From NCBI GenBank assembly GCA_022821585.1, contig JAJEDI010000011.1:1-64000 (forward strand): a DNA stretch of 64,000 nucleotides, written 5' to 3'. A program made the position numbers and the translations under genes. Below, piece by piece: positions 1 through 7,771 of this stretch (the first letter of the stretch is position 1; every line of letters starts with the position of its first letter). Below the pieces are notes generated by a model, which was not told where the DNA came from, ran no database searches, and saw only the letters and a program-made list of their open reading frames with translations. The DNA is from Caldilineaceae bacterium. GTDB taxonomy: Bacteria; Chloroflexota; Anaerolineae; Caldilineales; Caldilineaceae.

Positions 1-90
1 AACCATGAGCGACCACACCAAAGTCTCAACTATCGCACGCCGGCGGAAGAGCACTTCGTGCTCTGTTCAGAGCCGGCCGCGTTCGTCTAA
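1..90 (+). mobile_element. 3' end of an IS3-type transposase (partial, cut by window edge)
   Basis: Frame 1 is open from the first base to a TAA at 88-90 and encodes 29 residues beginning NHERPHQSLNYRTPAEEHF. The pattern NxERPHQSLxYxTPAE is the C-terminal signature of rve-type (DDE) integrase/transposase proteins of the IS3 and IS481 groups. The rest of the gene lies upstream of the window. The right inverted repeat should lie in the next 100 bases or so, but I could not identify it without the left end. The piece suggests that the terminase genes that follow sit beside an insertion sequence. Confidence 0.72.
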
Positions 91-290
91 ATGCACCTTA
101 TTTTTCCCATTTCGTGGTCTAACGATTGGGGCCAACCATACGCATTATCCGCCAGGACACCACCACAACCCCAAATCAATCCCCACTACCCGGCCCAACG
201 CCCCCCAATACACACAAATCCATCCCCCAAAAACACAATTCACCCAATTTCACCCGAATTTCCACATTCCCCTCAAAAAACCCGATCATC

Positions 291-308
291 TGTGCTATAC
301 TTAGCACA
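291..308 (+). promoter_or_regulatory. Perfect inverted repeat over a -10-like box at the start of the first terminase-small-like gene
   Basis: TGTGCTA (291-297) and TAGCACA (302-308) are perfect inverted arms around TACT. They cover an extended -10-like TGCTATACT (293-301), and the last arm base is the A of the ATG at 308. If the -10 is used, the transcript would start about at the start codon and be leaderless. The layout suggests an operator for self-repression. The corresponding stretch before the second copy (about 663-700) is related but has lost the palindrome. Confidence 0.4.
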
Positions 309-643
309 TGACTAACAATACCCTACCCAAAAACCGTCAGCCGCAGCCCGACAAATCGCCCGATCAGCACAACATCTCCCATACCTACCTCACCTCAGAC
401 CCATCCCGCACCCACGAATCTGCCATTCGCTCGTCGGCAAACAGCAAAAGCGTCCCCTCCCCCTCCATCAACAAACAAGCCGCCTACCGGCGCTGGAAAG
501 AACGCGTCTTGGCCTACGACCGCGCAAACCCCCAAGACATCACCACAGGCGCATATCAGCCTCAATGGACGGACCCAACAGAGGCGAATGCGCACCAGGA
601 AATACGCCATAAAAAGAAAACACTCCGACTTTTTCCGACTTAA
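308..643 (+). CDS. Shortened terminase-small-subunit-like protein (paralogue of the next gene)
   Basis: This 111-residue protein has no catalytic motif. Its N-terminal part aligns along its length with the next gene: a Pro-rich start, then (D/G)PSRT, a short basic stretch, and WKERVLAYDRANPQD against WKERALAFDQANRAE. It lacks the charged helix and the C-terminal half of the longer copy. The DNA just upstream also matches between the copies (about 271-307 and 663-699), so it looks like a tandem segmental duplication. It may be a decaying copy or a short DNA-binding regulator. I see no helix-turn-helix I could defend. Confidence 0.5.
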   Translation: MTNNTLPKNRQPQPDKSPDQHNISHTYLTSDPSRTHESAIRSSANSKSVPSPSINKQAAYRRWKERVLAYDRANPQDITTGAYQPQWTDPTEANAHQEIRHKKKTLRLFPT

Positions 644-699
644 ACCGACTTTTCACGCGCTCTCTCGAAAAACACGATCATAGGTGCCCTACTCAAAAA

Positions 700-1233
700 A
701 TGACAGATAATCCCGCTCCCAAACCCTGGGACAAGCAGCCCGACGAACCACCCGAATGGTTCAACCGTTTCCACATCTACCTCACCTTAGGCCCGTCTCG
801 CACCCTTTTGGCCGCCTATCACGAGTGGTCAGGCAGCAAAGGTAACCATTCAAGCACCGTCAACAAGCGGTCCAAAGAATGGCGCTGGAAAGAACGCGCC
901 CTTGCCTTCGACCAGGCCAACCGCGCGGAAAAAGCCGCTTTCGAGGCCGCCCGGGAGGCCGAAGCGCGCGAACGCCGCATACGTCAAAATGACAGAATCT
1001 TCCAAGCTGTCGCCGCCGCCCTTGACGCCGCCGACTTGGAAAACCTCTCCACCGAGGAAGCCCGCACCCACCTCCCGTCCCTACGCCTCCTCTATGCCAC
1101 CACCTCCGAACAGCAGCGCCGCGAACTCCAGTCCTCCCCTGACCACGACCACCTGTCCGCTTCCAGCGGCTGGCCGGTCCTCGACGAAGAAGCCAGGAAA
1201 ATCCTCGAACGATATAACGACGATGAAGAGTAA
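700..1233 (+). CDS. Terminase small-subunit-like protein
   Basis: This 177-residue protein starts ATG at 700 and overlaps the terminase large-subunit start by 11 bases, so the two are probably translationally coupled. The N-terminal third has the conserved block around GPSRTLLAAYHEW and WRWKERALAFDQAN, typical of small proteins coded directly before TerL. Residues about 65-95 form a strongly charged, probably coiled-coil helix rich in Ala, Glu and Arg, and the C-terminus is acidic. Small terminase subunits bind the packaging site on DNA and load the large subunit. The assignment rests mostly on position. Direct sequence similarity to a named TerS is not evident to me. Confidence 0.6.
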   Translation: MTDNPAPKPWDKQPDEPPEWFNRFHIYLTLGPSRTLLAAYHEWSGSKGNHSSTVNKRSKEWRWKERALAFDQANRAEKAAFEAAREAEARERRIRQNDRIFQAVAAALDAADLENLSTEEARTHLPSLRLLYATTSEQQRRELQSSPDHDHLSASSGWPVLDEEARKILERYNDDEE

Positions 1234-2605
1234 ATCAGAAAAACACATCCTTGACGGACTCGGAAAGGCCTCGCGCCCGCTCAGCTTCCCGCCCGACCAA
1301 CTCGAACACTTCTTATCCGCCGGCTACGTCCCCCAGCGCAAACAGCTCCACTTCCACGCCGCCGCCCGCATCTGCGAACGCCCCGACGGCCCCACCCAGG
1401 TCGGCTTCGGCGGCGCCCGCGGCCCCGGCAAATCCCACGCCTCCTTCGCACAGCTCGCCCTCGACGACTGCCGCCGCTTCCCCGGCCTCAAGGCCCTCTA
1501 CATCCGCCTCTCCGCCAAACAGGCACGCGAACAGTTCGACGACCTCCGCCGCACTGTCCTCAAAAGAGTCCCCCACCGCTTCATCAGGTCCGAAGGCCTC
1601 CTTATCTTCCCCAACGGCTCACGCATCGTCATCGGCCACTTCCGCACCGAACACGACGTCGACCAGTACCTCGGCATCCAATACGACGTCATCCTCATCG
1701 AGGAAGCCACCACCCTGTCCGAGACCAAAATGCAGGCCCTGCGCGACTCCAACCGCACCAGCAAAAACTTCCGCCCCCGCATCTACACCACCGCCAACCC
1801 CGGCGGCATCGGCCACGTCTGGTACAAAAAACGCTTCGTCGACCCCTTCCGCTCCCACCAGGAACACGACACACGCTTCATCCCCGCCACCATCGAAGAC
1901 AACGCCGTCATCGACCCCGACTACCGCCGCAAACTCGAAGAAAACACCGGCTGGAAACTGCGCGCCCACCGCTACGGCGACTGGGAAATCGCCGCCGGTC
2001 AGTTCCTCGACAACTTTAACTACGACCTCCACGTAATCGAGCCCTTCCCCATTCCCTCCGAATGGCACTGCTTCATGGGCATGGACTATGGCTACAAACA
2101 CCCCACCGTCTTCCTCCTCCTCGCCGTCGACGGCGACGACAACGTCTACGTCCTCGACGAACACGTCCAGAACGGCTGGCTGCCCCAACAGCACGCCAAA
2201 GAAGTGCACGCCATGATCGAGAGAAACGGCGCCCACCGCAACGTCCGCCACCACATATACGCCGGCGCCGACGTCTTCGCCCAGAAGTCCCAATACACCA
2301 TTTCCGACACCTATCTCGATGAGGGTCTCGCCTTCACCCCCGCCGACACCGACCGCATCCAGGGCGCACACGAGCTCCGCACCCGCCTCGGCAACCCAAA
2401 CGCCGGCATCCCCCCTTCCCTCTTCATCTTCAACCGCTGCCGCAACCTCATCGAATGCCTGCCCAACCTTCAGAACGACCCCAAAGACCCCGAAGACGTC
2501 CTCAAGGTCGACGTCAACGAAGAGGGCATCGGCGGCGACGACACCTACGACGCCCTCCGCTACGCCGTCAAAACCTACTCCTCAGGCAGACTCTACTTCG
2601 CCTGA
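1223..2605 (+). CDS. Phage terminase large subunit (DNA-packaging ATPase/nuclease)
   Basis: The ATG at 1223 gives 460 residues, the usual TerL length, and overlaps the upstream stop. Visible motifs are Walker A GARGPGKS (64-71), Walker B VILIEE (156-161), the coupling motif TTANPGG (189-195), and RNase-H-type nuclease acidic residues at MGMDYG (D288), GADV (D350) and DDTYDALRY (440-448). All key residues look intact, so ATPase and nuclease could both work. TerL cuts and pumps phage DNA into proheads. No portal, protease or capsid gene follows; the next gene is a sugar oxidoreductase. Codon use is as C-ending as in the metabolic neighbours, which suggests long residence. Confidence 0.9.
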   Translation: MKSKSEKHILDGLGKASRPLSFPPDQLEHFLSAGYVPQRKQLHFHAAARICERPDGPTQVGFGGARGPGKSHASFAQLALDDCRRFPGLKALYIRLSAKQAREQFDDLRRTVLKRVPHRFIRSEGLLIFPNGSRIVIGHFRTEHDVDQYLGIQYDVILIEEATTLSETKMQALRDSNRTSKNFRPRIYTTANPGGIGHVWYKKRFVDPFRSHQEHDTRFIPATIEDNAVIDPDYRRKLEENTGWKLRAHRYGDWEIAAGQFLDNFNYDLHVIEPFPIPSEWHCFMGMDYGYKHPTVFLLLAVDGDDNVYVLDEHVQNGWLPQQHAKEVHAMIERNGAHRNVRHHIYAGADVFAQKSQYTISDTYLDEGLAFTPADTDRIQGAHELRTRLGNPNAGIPPSLFIFNRCRNLIECLPNLQNDPKDPEDVLKVDVNEEGIGGDDTYDALRYAVKTYSSGRLYFA

Positions 2606-2625
2606 ACGCCGCCCACCACCCGTAG

Positions 2626-2646
2626 GGGCACCCCTTGTGGGTGCCC
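2626..2646. repeat. REP-like hairpin
   Basis: GGGCACCC (2626-2633) and GGGTGCCC (2639-2646) pair perfectly with a 5-base loop, 20 bases after the terminase stop. No T-run follows, so a factor-independent terminator is unlikely. It looks like a dispersed palindromic repeat that could protect the 3' end of the terminase mRNA. Confidence 0.45.
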
Positions 2647-2775
2647 TGGTTGGGCTCCCTCAAACCCGTTTGACAGATGCCTCCCTTTCCTCTATTCTTC
2701 CCTGAAACCAGACCCGTGAGCGTCCGGCTGGACCGCCGCGAAGACCGTCGGCACCGGCTCGTCGGCCCTCGCAAA

Positions 2776-2907
2776 TCAGCCCTGAGAAAACTTCGGCAAC
2801 GGATTCATTGGCGCGCCGATTTCCATAAGCTTCTCCTCTGCCCACTTCACATCCTTCTGATTGCAGCCAGCACCCAAAAATGCCGCCCGTTGCAATCGGA
2901 ACCCTCG
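2776..2907 (-). pseudogene. Possible 3' remnant of a lost gene
   Basis: On the minus strand a 43-codon open frame, running from the in-frame stop at 2908-2910 to a TGA at 2776-2778, encodes a protein-like tail. It includes AGCNQKDVKWAEEKLMEIG, with a composition typical of soluble enzymes. It has no ATG at its beginning and no neighbour that would complete it. I do not recognise the family. It may be the last exonless scrap of a gene removed when the terminase region was inserted, or it may be chance. Confidence 0.28.
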
Positions 2908-3009
2908 CTATTTCAGCCAGCGGCCGGGAGAAGAGTTGCACACAATTTTTGTTACCTGAGCCGCACACCAAACTGCCGTGCGGCCTCGCGCTGTGAGGAG
3001 GCGCAGAAA

Positions 3010-4068
3010 ATGAGCGATTCACCCATCCGCCTCGGCATCATCGGCTTGGGCCCCGCCAACATGGCCTCAACCATGACCATGCTCCGCGACGAACCCGACC
3101 TGCGCTACACCATCACCTCCGCCTGCGCCCGCCGCCCCGACGTGCTCGAACAGGCCGCCCGCCAGTTCAATATCCCCTACTGGAGCACCGACTACCGCGA
3201 CATCGTCGCCCGCGACGACGTCGACGTCGTCTGCGTCTACTCACCTGACGCCCTCCACGCCGAGTCCTGCATCGGCGCCCTCGAAAACAACAAGCACGTC
3301 ATGTGCACTAAACCCATGGTCACCACCCTCGAGGACGCCCGCCGCCTCGTCGACCTCGTGCGCGACACCGGCGCCAAATTCCTCGTCGGCCAGACCATGC
3401 GCTTCGACCGCCAGTTCCTCGCAGCCAAAAAGATCTACGACGACGGCCAACTCGGAAGCCTCATCGCCCTCGAAAGCTTCTACCTGCACGACATGCGCCC
3501 CATCTACGACTTCACCCCCTGGCGCCTCACCATGCCCCAGGACTTCATGTTCGGCGGCTGCGTCCACAGCATCGACATCATCCGCGCCTTCGGCGGCGAC
3601 ATAAAGAGAGTCCACGCCGTCGCCAACAAGGGCGGCCTCACCCCCGACTACCCCATCCCCGACAACTTCTTCATCAACGCCGAATTCACCTCCGGCGTCA
3701 TCGGCCGCGTCTCCGGCCTTTACGGCATCGTCCACCCGCCCCTGCCCATGATGCAGTACGGCGTCTACGGCACCAAAGGCAGCCTCCAGGGCGAGTATAC
3801 CGACAACGAGCCCGGCGAAATCCGCGTCGTCCTCGACGAAAATACCGAAGAAGTCGAGACCACCCCCTACGACGCCGAGACCGACCTCAGCGCCTATGGA
3901 CACGGCGCCACCGTCATCCGTTACATGCGCCACTTCCAGGACTGCCTCGACAACGACACGGACCCCTCCCCCGGCGTCCTCGACGGCGCCAAATCGGTAG
4001 CCGCCGGCGTCGCCGCCTGGGAATCCATCCACACCGGCAACGCCGTCGACGTCTTCAACGACTTCTGA
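3010..4068 (+). CDS. Gfo/Idh/MocA-family oxidoreductase, A type
   Basis: The ATG at 3010 is preceded by GAGGAGG at good spacing and gives 352 residues, normal for the family. The Rossmann part begins LGIIGLGPANMAS (residues 8-20). The substrate-orienting lysine is in CTKPM (K101-P102), and the catalytic-type pair is H186/D189 in GGCVHSID. Such enzymes oxidise or reduce a hydroxyl of sugars or cyclitols with NAD(P). The subfamily (CTKPMV, then HDMRP at about 160-164) recurs in the gene at 9157. It lies first in a run with a second oxidoreductase and a carbohydrate importer, so an intracellular role on the imported compound is inferred. The substrate is unknown. Confidence 0.88.
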   Translation: MSDSPIRLGIIGLGPANMASTMTMLRDEPDLRYTITSACARRPDVLEQAARQFNIPYWSTDYRDIVARDDVDVVCVYSPDALHAESCIGALENNKHVMCTKPMVTTLEDARRLVDLVRDTGAKFLVGQTMRFDRQFLAAKKIYDDGQLGSLIALESFYLHDMRPIYDFTPWRLTMPQDFMFGGCVHSIDIIRAFGGDIKRVHAVANKGGLTPDYPIPDNFFINAEFTSGVIGRVSGLYGIVHPPLPMMQYGVYGTKGSLQGEYTDNEPGEIRVVLDENTEEVETTPYDAETDLSAYGHGATVIRYMRHFQDCLDNDTDPSPGVLDGAKSVAAGVAAWESIHTGNAVDVFNDF

Positions 4069-4110
4069 CCCAACCAATGACCACCCAACCCGCCGCCAAT
4101 CAAAACGAAG

Positions 4111-4174
4111 TCCTTCGCGTCCCTTCGCGGACAAAAAAGATGTTCTTCGCGCCCCTTCGCGGATAAGAAAGGTG
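4111..4174. repeat. Two tandem imperfect 32-bp repeats
   Basis: Units 4111-4142 and 4143-4174 share the core CTTCGCG.CCCTTCGCGGA followed by an A-rich tail and GATG/GGTG. They lie between two oxidoreductase genes and encode nothing evident. The core itself repeats CTTCGCG twice per unit. Confidence 0.75.
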
Positions 4175-4225
4175 TTCTCATTGGACAATCCCATCGCCCA
4201 TCATAACCCGGAGAAATAGACCAGA

Positions 4226-5245
4226 ATGCCGCCAGTCAAATTCCTTATCTGCGGCTCAGGCGGAGCCGGCCTCCACTGCGCCCACGTCGCCACCGCCGAC
4301 GGCCGCGGCGACGTCGTCGGCCTCTTCGACCCCGTAGGCACCCAGCTCGAAGAAGCCCTCGACATCTACCCCAACGCCGCTGCCGGCACCGACTACGAAA
4401 AACTCCTCGACGAGACCAACCCCGACGTCGTCGTCGTCGCCGGCCCCGACCACCTGCACGCCGAGCAGACCATCACCGCCCTCGAACGCGGCTGCCACGC
4501 CCTCGTCGAAAAACCCTTCGCCACCAGCGTCGCCGACGCCCGCCGCATGATCGAAGTCGAAGAGCGTACCGGCCTCCACGTCATGACCGACCAGACCATG
4601 CGCTACGTCTACCCCTGGCGCGAGATGGTCCTCGCCACCAAGGCCGGCGAAATCGGCGAAACCTTCTTCATCCAGGGCGACTACATCCACGACATGACCG
4701 CTTGGTACCGGCCCCACGGCCGCCACCACACGCCCTGGCGCATCGACGCCGACAACCCGCAGAACATCCTCCTCGGCGGCGGCATCCACCCCATTGACCT
4801 CATGCTCTGGGCCGTCGATTCGCCCGTCGAAGAGGTCTCCATGTACAGCAGCGCGCGCTGCGTTCCCGAGTTCCCCAGCGAAGACTGCTACATCCTCATA
4901 ATGAAATTCGCCAACGGCGTCCTCGGCAAATGCCACGTCACCAGCGGCTGCTCCGGCCCCACCTGGCACGGCTTCTTCGAAAGCTACGGCCTCACCGGCA
5001 CCCTCAAAGAAGGCAGCCTCTACCGCCGTGACCAGGAGCCCGTCGAGCTCGAGGACACCTCTACCGGCAATGTCGTCGGCGGTCACGGCTGGGCCGGATC
5101 CGTCGTCGCCTTCCTCGACCTGCTCGAAGGCAAGGCCGAAAACCCCATCACCTCCAAAGCCGGCGCCAACAACGTCGCCGTCTGTGAAGCCGGCCTGATC
5201 TCAGCCCGGACCGGCCGCTCGGAAAAAGTGGAATGGTTCTACTAA
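4226..5245 (+). CDS. Gfo/Idh/MocA-family oxidoreductase, B type
   Basis: This 339-residue protein has an N-terminal nucleotide-binding loop ICGSGGAG (8-15), VEKP at E95-K96-P97, and H188/D191 in GGGIHPID. It matches the gene at 15742 closely, with the same residue numbers for all three sites and shared blocks such as VVVVAGPDHLHA and HVMTDQTMRY. It differs from the A type just upstream, so the two may act on different steps of one pathway, for example oxidation and later reduction of a keto-sugar (inference). It is read in the same direction as the A type and the importer. Confidence 0.88.
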   Translation: MPPVKFLICGSGGAGLHCAHVATADGRGDVVGLFDPVGTQLEEALDIYPNAAAGTDYEKLLDETNPDVVVVAGPDHLHAEQTITALERGCHALVEKPFATSVADARRMIEVEERTGLHVMTDQTMRYVYPWREMVLATKAGEIGETFFIQGDYIHDMTAWYRPHGRHHTPWRIDADNPQNILLGGGIHPIDLMLWAVDSPVEEVSMYSSARCVPEFPSEDCYILIMKFANGVLGKCHVTSGCSGPTWHGFFESYGLTGTLKEGSLYRRDQEPVELEDTSTGNVVGGHGWAGSVVAFLDLLEGKAENPITSKAGANNVAVCEAGLISARTGRSEKVEWFY

Positions 5246-5261
5246 GTCCCAACTCGGCGCA

Positions 5262-5294
5262 CCAGGCGGCAGCGCAGTCCGAACTGCTGCCTGG
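5262..5294 (+). other. GC-rich hairpin before the binding-protein gene
   Basis: CCAGGCGGCAG (5262-5272) pairs with CTGCTGCCTGG (5284-5294) over 11 bp with one G-U pair and an 11-base loop, 17 bases after the upstream stop. There is no T-run. It may stabilise an mRNA end or attenuate read-through into the transporter genes. Confidence 0.4.
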
Positions 5295-5393
5295 TCATAT
5301 AGAGATCACATAAATTTCGCAACACTCGTCGCAAGCTGGAAACCAGCAACATTTCACTCATCGATGCCCAGCAGGGCGGAAGGGAACCGAACG

Positions 5394-6749
5394 ATGCAGC
5401 ACAACAGAATGAGCCGCCGCAGCTTCTTGCAAATCTCGTCAGCCGCAACCGCCGGCGCCGTGCTGGCCGCCTGCGCACCGGTCGCAGGTGACATGACCGG
5501 CAGCGACATGGCCGACGACATGCCCGATGAGCTCGAAGCCGAAATCACCGTCTGGCACCAGGACTGGGACGGCATGAACCGCATCCTCGCCTGGGCCACC
5601 GAAGCCTTCGCCGAAGTCGAGCCCGGCGTCACCGTCAACACCCAGCCCATCGGCTACGGCGACCTGCTCGCCAAACTCCTCCCCTCCATCGCCGCCGGCA
5701 ATGAGGGCGACATCAACTATCACTACACCGACTGGGTCGTCGCCACCGACGTCTCCCAGGTCTTCCTCGAAATCACCGACCTCGCCGGCGGCCGCAACGC
5801 CCTCGAGGAACGCTTCTTCCCCGCCGCCTTCACCGCCGTCAACGCACCCGAAGGCAAGGCCTACTACTATCCCTACATCTCCGGCCTCTCCGACTGCGTC
5901 CTCGTCCTCAACACCGACCACTTCTCCGAAGCCGGCGGCGACTGGACACAGTGGAGCGACCTCGGCGCCGTCATCGAAGACTGCCTCAAGGTCCGCCAGA
6001 TCGACGACGACGGCAACATGACCCATGCCGCCTGGACCCTCACCGGCATGCTCGGCCTCTTCCCCCAGACCCTCATGTACCAGCTCGGCGGCGCGCCCTA
6101 CGACGTCGAGACAGCCACCTTCACCTACAACAGCGAAGAAGGCATCGCCGCACTCCAGTTCATGCACGACATCATCTACGAACACCGCCTCTTCGACTGG
6201 GACTTCATCGATAACGTCTGGCAGGACATGGCCAACGGCATCCTCTCCATGGAAGGCATGGGCTCCTGGACCTACAGCGTCCTCGCCAACCAGTTCCCGC
6301 TCAACCTCGAAGCCGTACCCATGCCCAGCCACCCCGACGCCGGCGAACGCATCCTTTGCCCCAGCCACATCGGCTCCTGGGCCCTCTCAAAGCGCCTCCG
6401 CGACGACTCCGACAAGCTGAACGCCTCCATCGCCTTCATCGACATGATCATGAGCACCGAAGGGCAGCTGCAGGCCATGGACTTCTACTCCGGCAGCCTC
6501 ATGACGCCCGCCGTCTACGCCGACCCGCGCATCGAAGACACCACCTACGGTGCCGTCTCCAAAAAATGCGCCCTCGGCGTCTGGCCCCACGCCCGCTACG
6601 CCGGCCACCACGTCGCCAACCCCGCCCCCGCCTGGCGCGAGGCCGAAAGAGCGCTCACCGGCGAAATCTCCATCCAGGAGGCCGTCGAAAACATCGACGC
6701 CGAAATGCAGGGCCTCGAAGACACCGCCCTCGAACGACTCAACGCCTGA
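5394..6749 (+). CDS. Carbohydrate ABC importer, family 1 solute-binding lipoprotein
   Basis: I place the start at ATG 5394, ten codons inside the longest frame, because GGAAGGG lies about 10 bases before it. The 451-residue protein opens with a twin-arginine-like SRRSFLQ and a lipobox ending LAAC, so it is probably a membrane-anchored lipoprotein. The mature part starts with EITVWHQDWDG, typical of maltose/multiple-sugar binding proteins, and has a run of Trp and Tyr residues suited to sugar stacking. It delivers substrate to the two permeases downstream. The substrate cannot be read from the sequence. Confidence 0.88.
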   Translation: MQHNRMSRRSFLQISSAATAGAVLAACAPVAGDMTGSDMADDMPDELEAEITVWHQDWDGMNRILAWATEAFAEVEPGVTVNTQPIGYGDLLAKLLPSIAAGNEGDINYHYTDWVVATDVSQVFLEITDLAGGRNALEERFFPAAFTAVNAPEGKAYYYPYISGLSDCVLVLNTDHFSEAGGDWTQWSDLGAVIEDCLKVRQIDDDGNMTHAAWTLTGMLGLFPQTLMYQLGGAPYDVETATFTYNSEEGIAALQFMHDIIYEHRLFDWDFIDNVWQDMANGILSMEGMGSWTYSVLANQFPLNLEAVPMPSHPDAGERILCPSHIGSWALSKRLRDDSDKLNASIAFIDMIMSTEGQLQAMDFYSGSLMTPAVYADPRIEDTTYGAVSKKCALGVWPHARYAGHHVANPAPAWREAERALTGEISIQEAVENIDAEMQGLEDTALERLNA

Positions 6750-6755
6750 TCTTCC

Positions 6756-6799
6756 GCGGCGGGCAGGGACGGTCCTCCCGGGCCGTCCCACCCAGCCGC
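6756..6799 (+). other. Long hairpin between binding-protein and permease genes
   Basis: GCGGC-GGG-(CA)-GGGACGG (6756-6772) pairs with CCGTCCC-(A)-CCC-(A)-GCCGC (6783-6799), about 15 bp with small bulges and a 10-base loop. It begins seven bases after the binding-protein stop. No T-run follows. It probably lowers permease expression relative to the binding protein or protects the upstream mRNA. Confidence 0.55.
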
Positions 6800-6835
6800 C
6801 TGACCCGTTCCCGCAATGCCGAAGGGTAAGTAGCC

Positions 6836-7759
6836 ATGGCAGTCACAGCAGGACCCAGTCCAACAGACGCTGCACCGGTCCGGTCCCCGCGCGCCTGGCT
6901 CTCCCAGTACAGCTGGCTGGGGATGGGCTTCGCCTTTTCGCTGAGCCTGTTCTACCTGATTATGTTCGTGATCCCGTTCGGGACCGCGATCTGGCTCTCC
7001 TTCAATAACTGGGACTACATCCAGAAACCGGTCTTCGTTAACACACGCAACTTCGAAAAGCTGCTCGGCGACCCCGGCTTCTGGAACGCGCTCTGGACCA
7101 CCGTCCGCTTCTCTGCCGTCGAAATCTTCGTCGCCCTCAGCCTCGCCCTCCTGCTCGCGCTCGCCCTCAGCCACCTGCGCCCCGTCTACCAATACACGCT
7201 CCTCGCCATCTACAACCTGCCCGTCATCATGCCCGGTATCGTCAGCGTCCTTCTCTGGAAATGGCTCTACCGCACCAACGGCGGCGCCTTCAACGCCATC
7301 CTCGAATCGGTCGGCCTGCCGCAACAGCCCTTTTCCAAGAGTCCCGACCAGGCCCTCTGGTGCATAACGCTCATGGTCGTCTGGATCTTTCTCGGCAACT
7401 CTTCCATCGTCCTCCTCGCCGCCATCAACGAGGTGCCCGACAGCCTGCTCGAGGCCGCCCAGCTCGACGGCGCCAGCGCCTGGAAACGCTTCACCGCCGT
7501 CACCCTGCCCCTCATCCAGCCCGCCATGGCCTACCAGGTCGTCACCAGCATCATCGGCACCATGCAGATGTTCGAGCCCTTCCAGCTTATGCCCGGGCCC
7601 GGCCACAGCACCCGCACCCTCTCGCTCTACACGTACCAACTGGGCTTCGAGGTGCTCAACCTCGGCTACGGCGCCGCCGTCTCCATCGCCATGTTTGTCA
7701 TCCTGCTCAGCGCCACCCTCTTCGAGCTCCAGCGCCGCCGCAGATCCTGGGACTATTGA
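6836..7759 (+). CDS. Carbohydrate ABC importer permease, MalF type
   Basis: This 307-residue inner-membrane protein has about six hydrophobic segments, the first at roughly residues 28-50. The cytoplasmic EAA loop reads EAAQLDGASAWKRFTAVTLP, the contact site for the ATPase, which marks the MalF/UgpA group. It is followed 12 bases later by its MalG-type partner. No ATP-binding subunit is coded here, so a shared ATPase (MsmK/UgpC type) elsewhere is needed. Confidence 0.9.
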   Translation: MAVTAGPSPTDAAPVRSPRAWLSQYSWLGMGFAFSLSLFYLIMFVIPFGTAIWLSFNNWDYIQKPVFVNTRNFEKLLGDPGFWNALWTTVRFSAVEIFVALSLALLLALALSHLRPVYQYTLLAIYNLPVIMPGIVSVLLWKWLYRTNGGAFNAILESVGLPQQPFSKSPDQALWCITLMVVWIFLGNSSIVLLAAINEVPDSLLEAAQLDGASAWKRFTAVTLPLIQPAMAYQVVTSIIGTMQMFEPFQLMPGPGHSTRTLSLYTYQLGFEVLNLGYGAAVSIAMFVILLSATLFELQRRRRSWDY

Positions 7760-7771
7760 CGGAGAAGCACC

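Larger units (their letters stand above)
2606..3009. other. Intergenic region between terminase and the sugar cluster
   Basis: These 404 bases hold a GC-rich hairpin repeat (2626-2646), a possible gene remnant on the minus strand (2776-2907), and the ribosome binding site GAGGAGG (2995-3001) for the oxidoreductase at 3010. I see no convincing sigma-70 promoter. Confidence 0.5.

Noticed and set aside
5-311. Three overlapping small + strand frames at the window start
   Set aside because: They overlap the transposase tail in another frame and are Pro/Thr/His-rich without motif. The NHERPHQSL tail is the better reading.
3241-4194. Long antisense frame opposite the first Gfo/Idh gene
   Set aside because: Composition (Val, Gly, Asp, Ala in runs) is that of an antisense shadow and there is no start signal.
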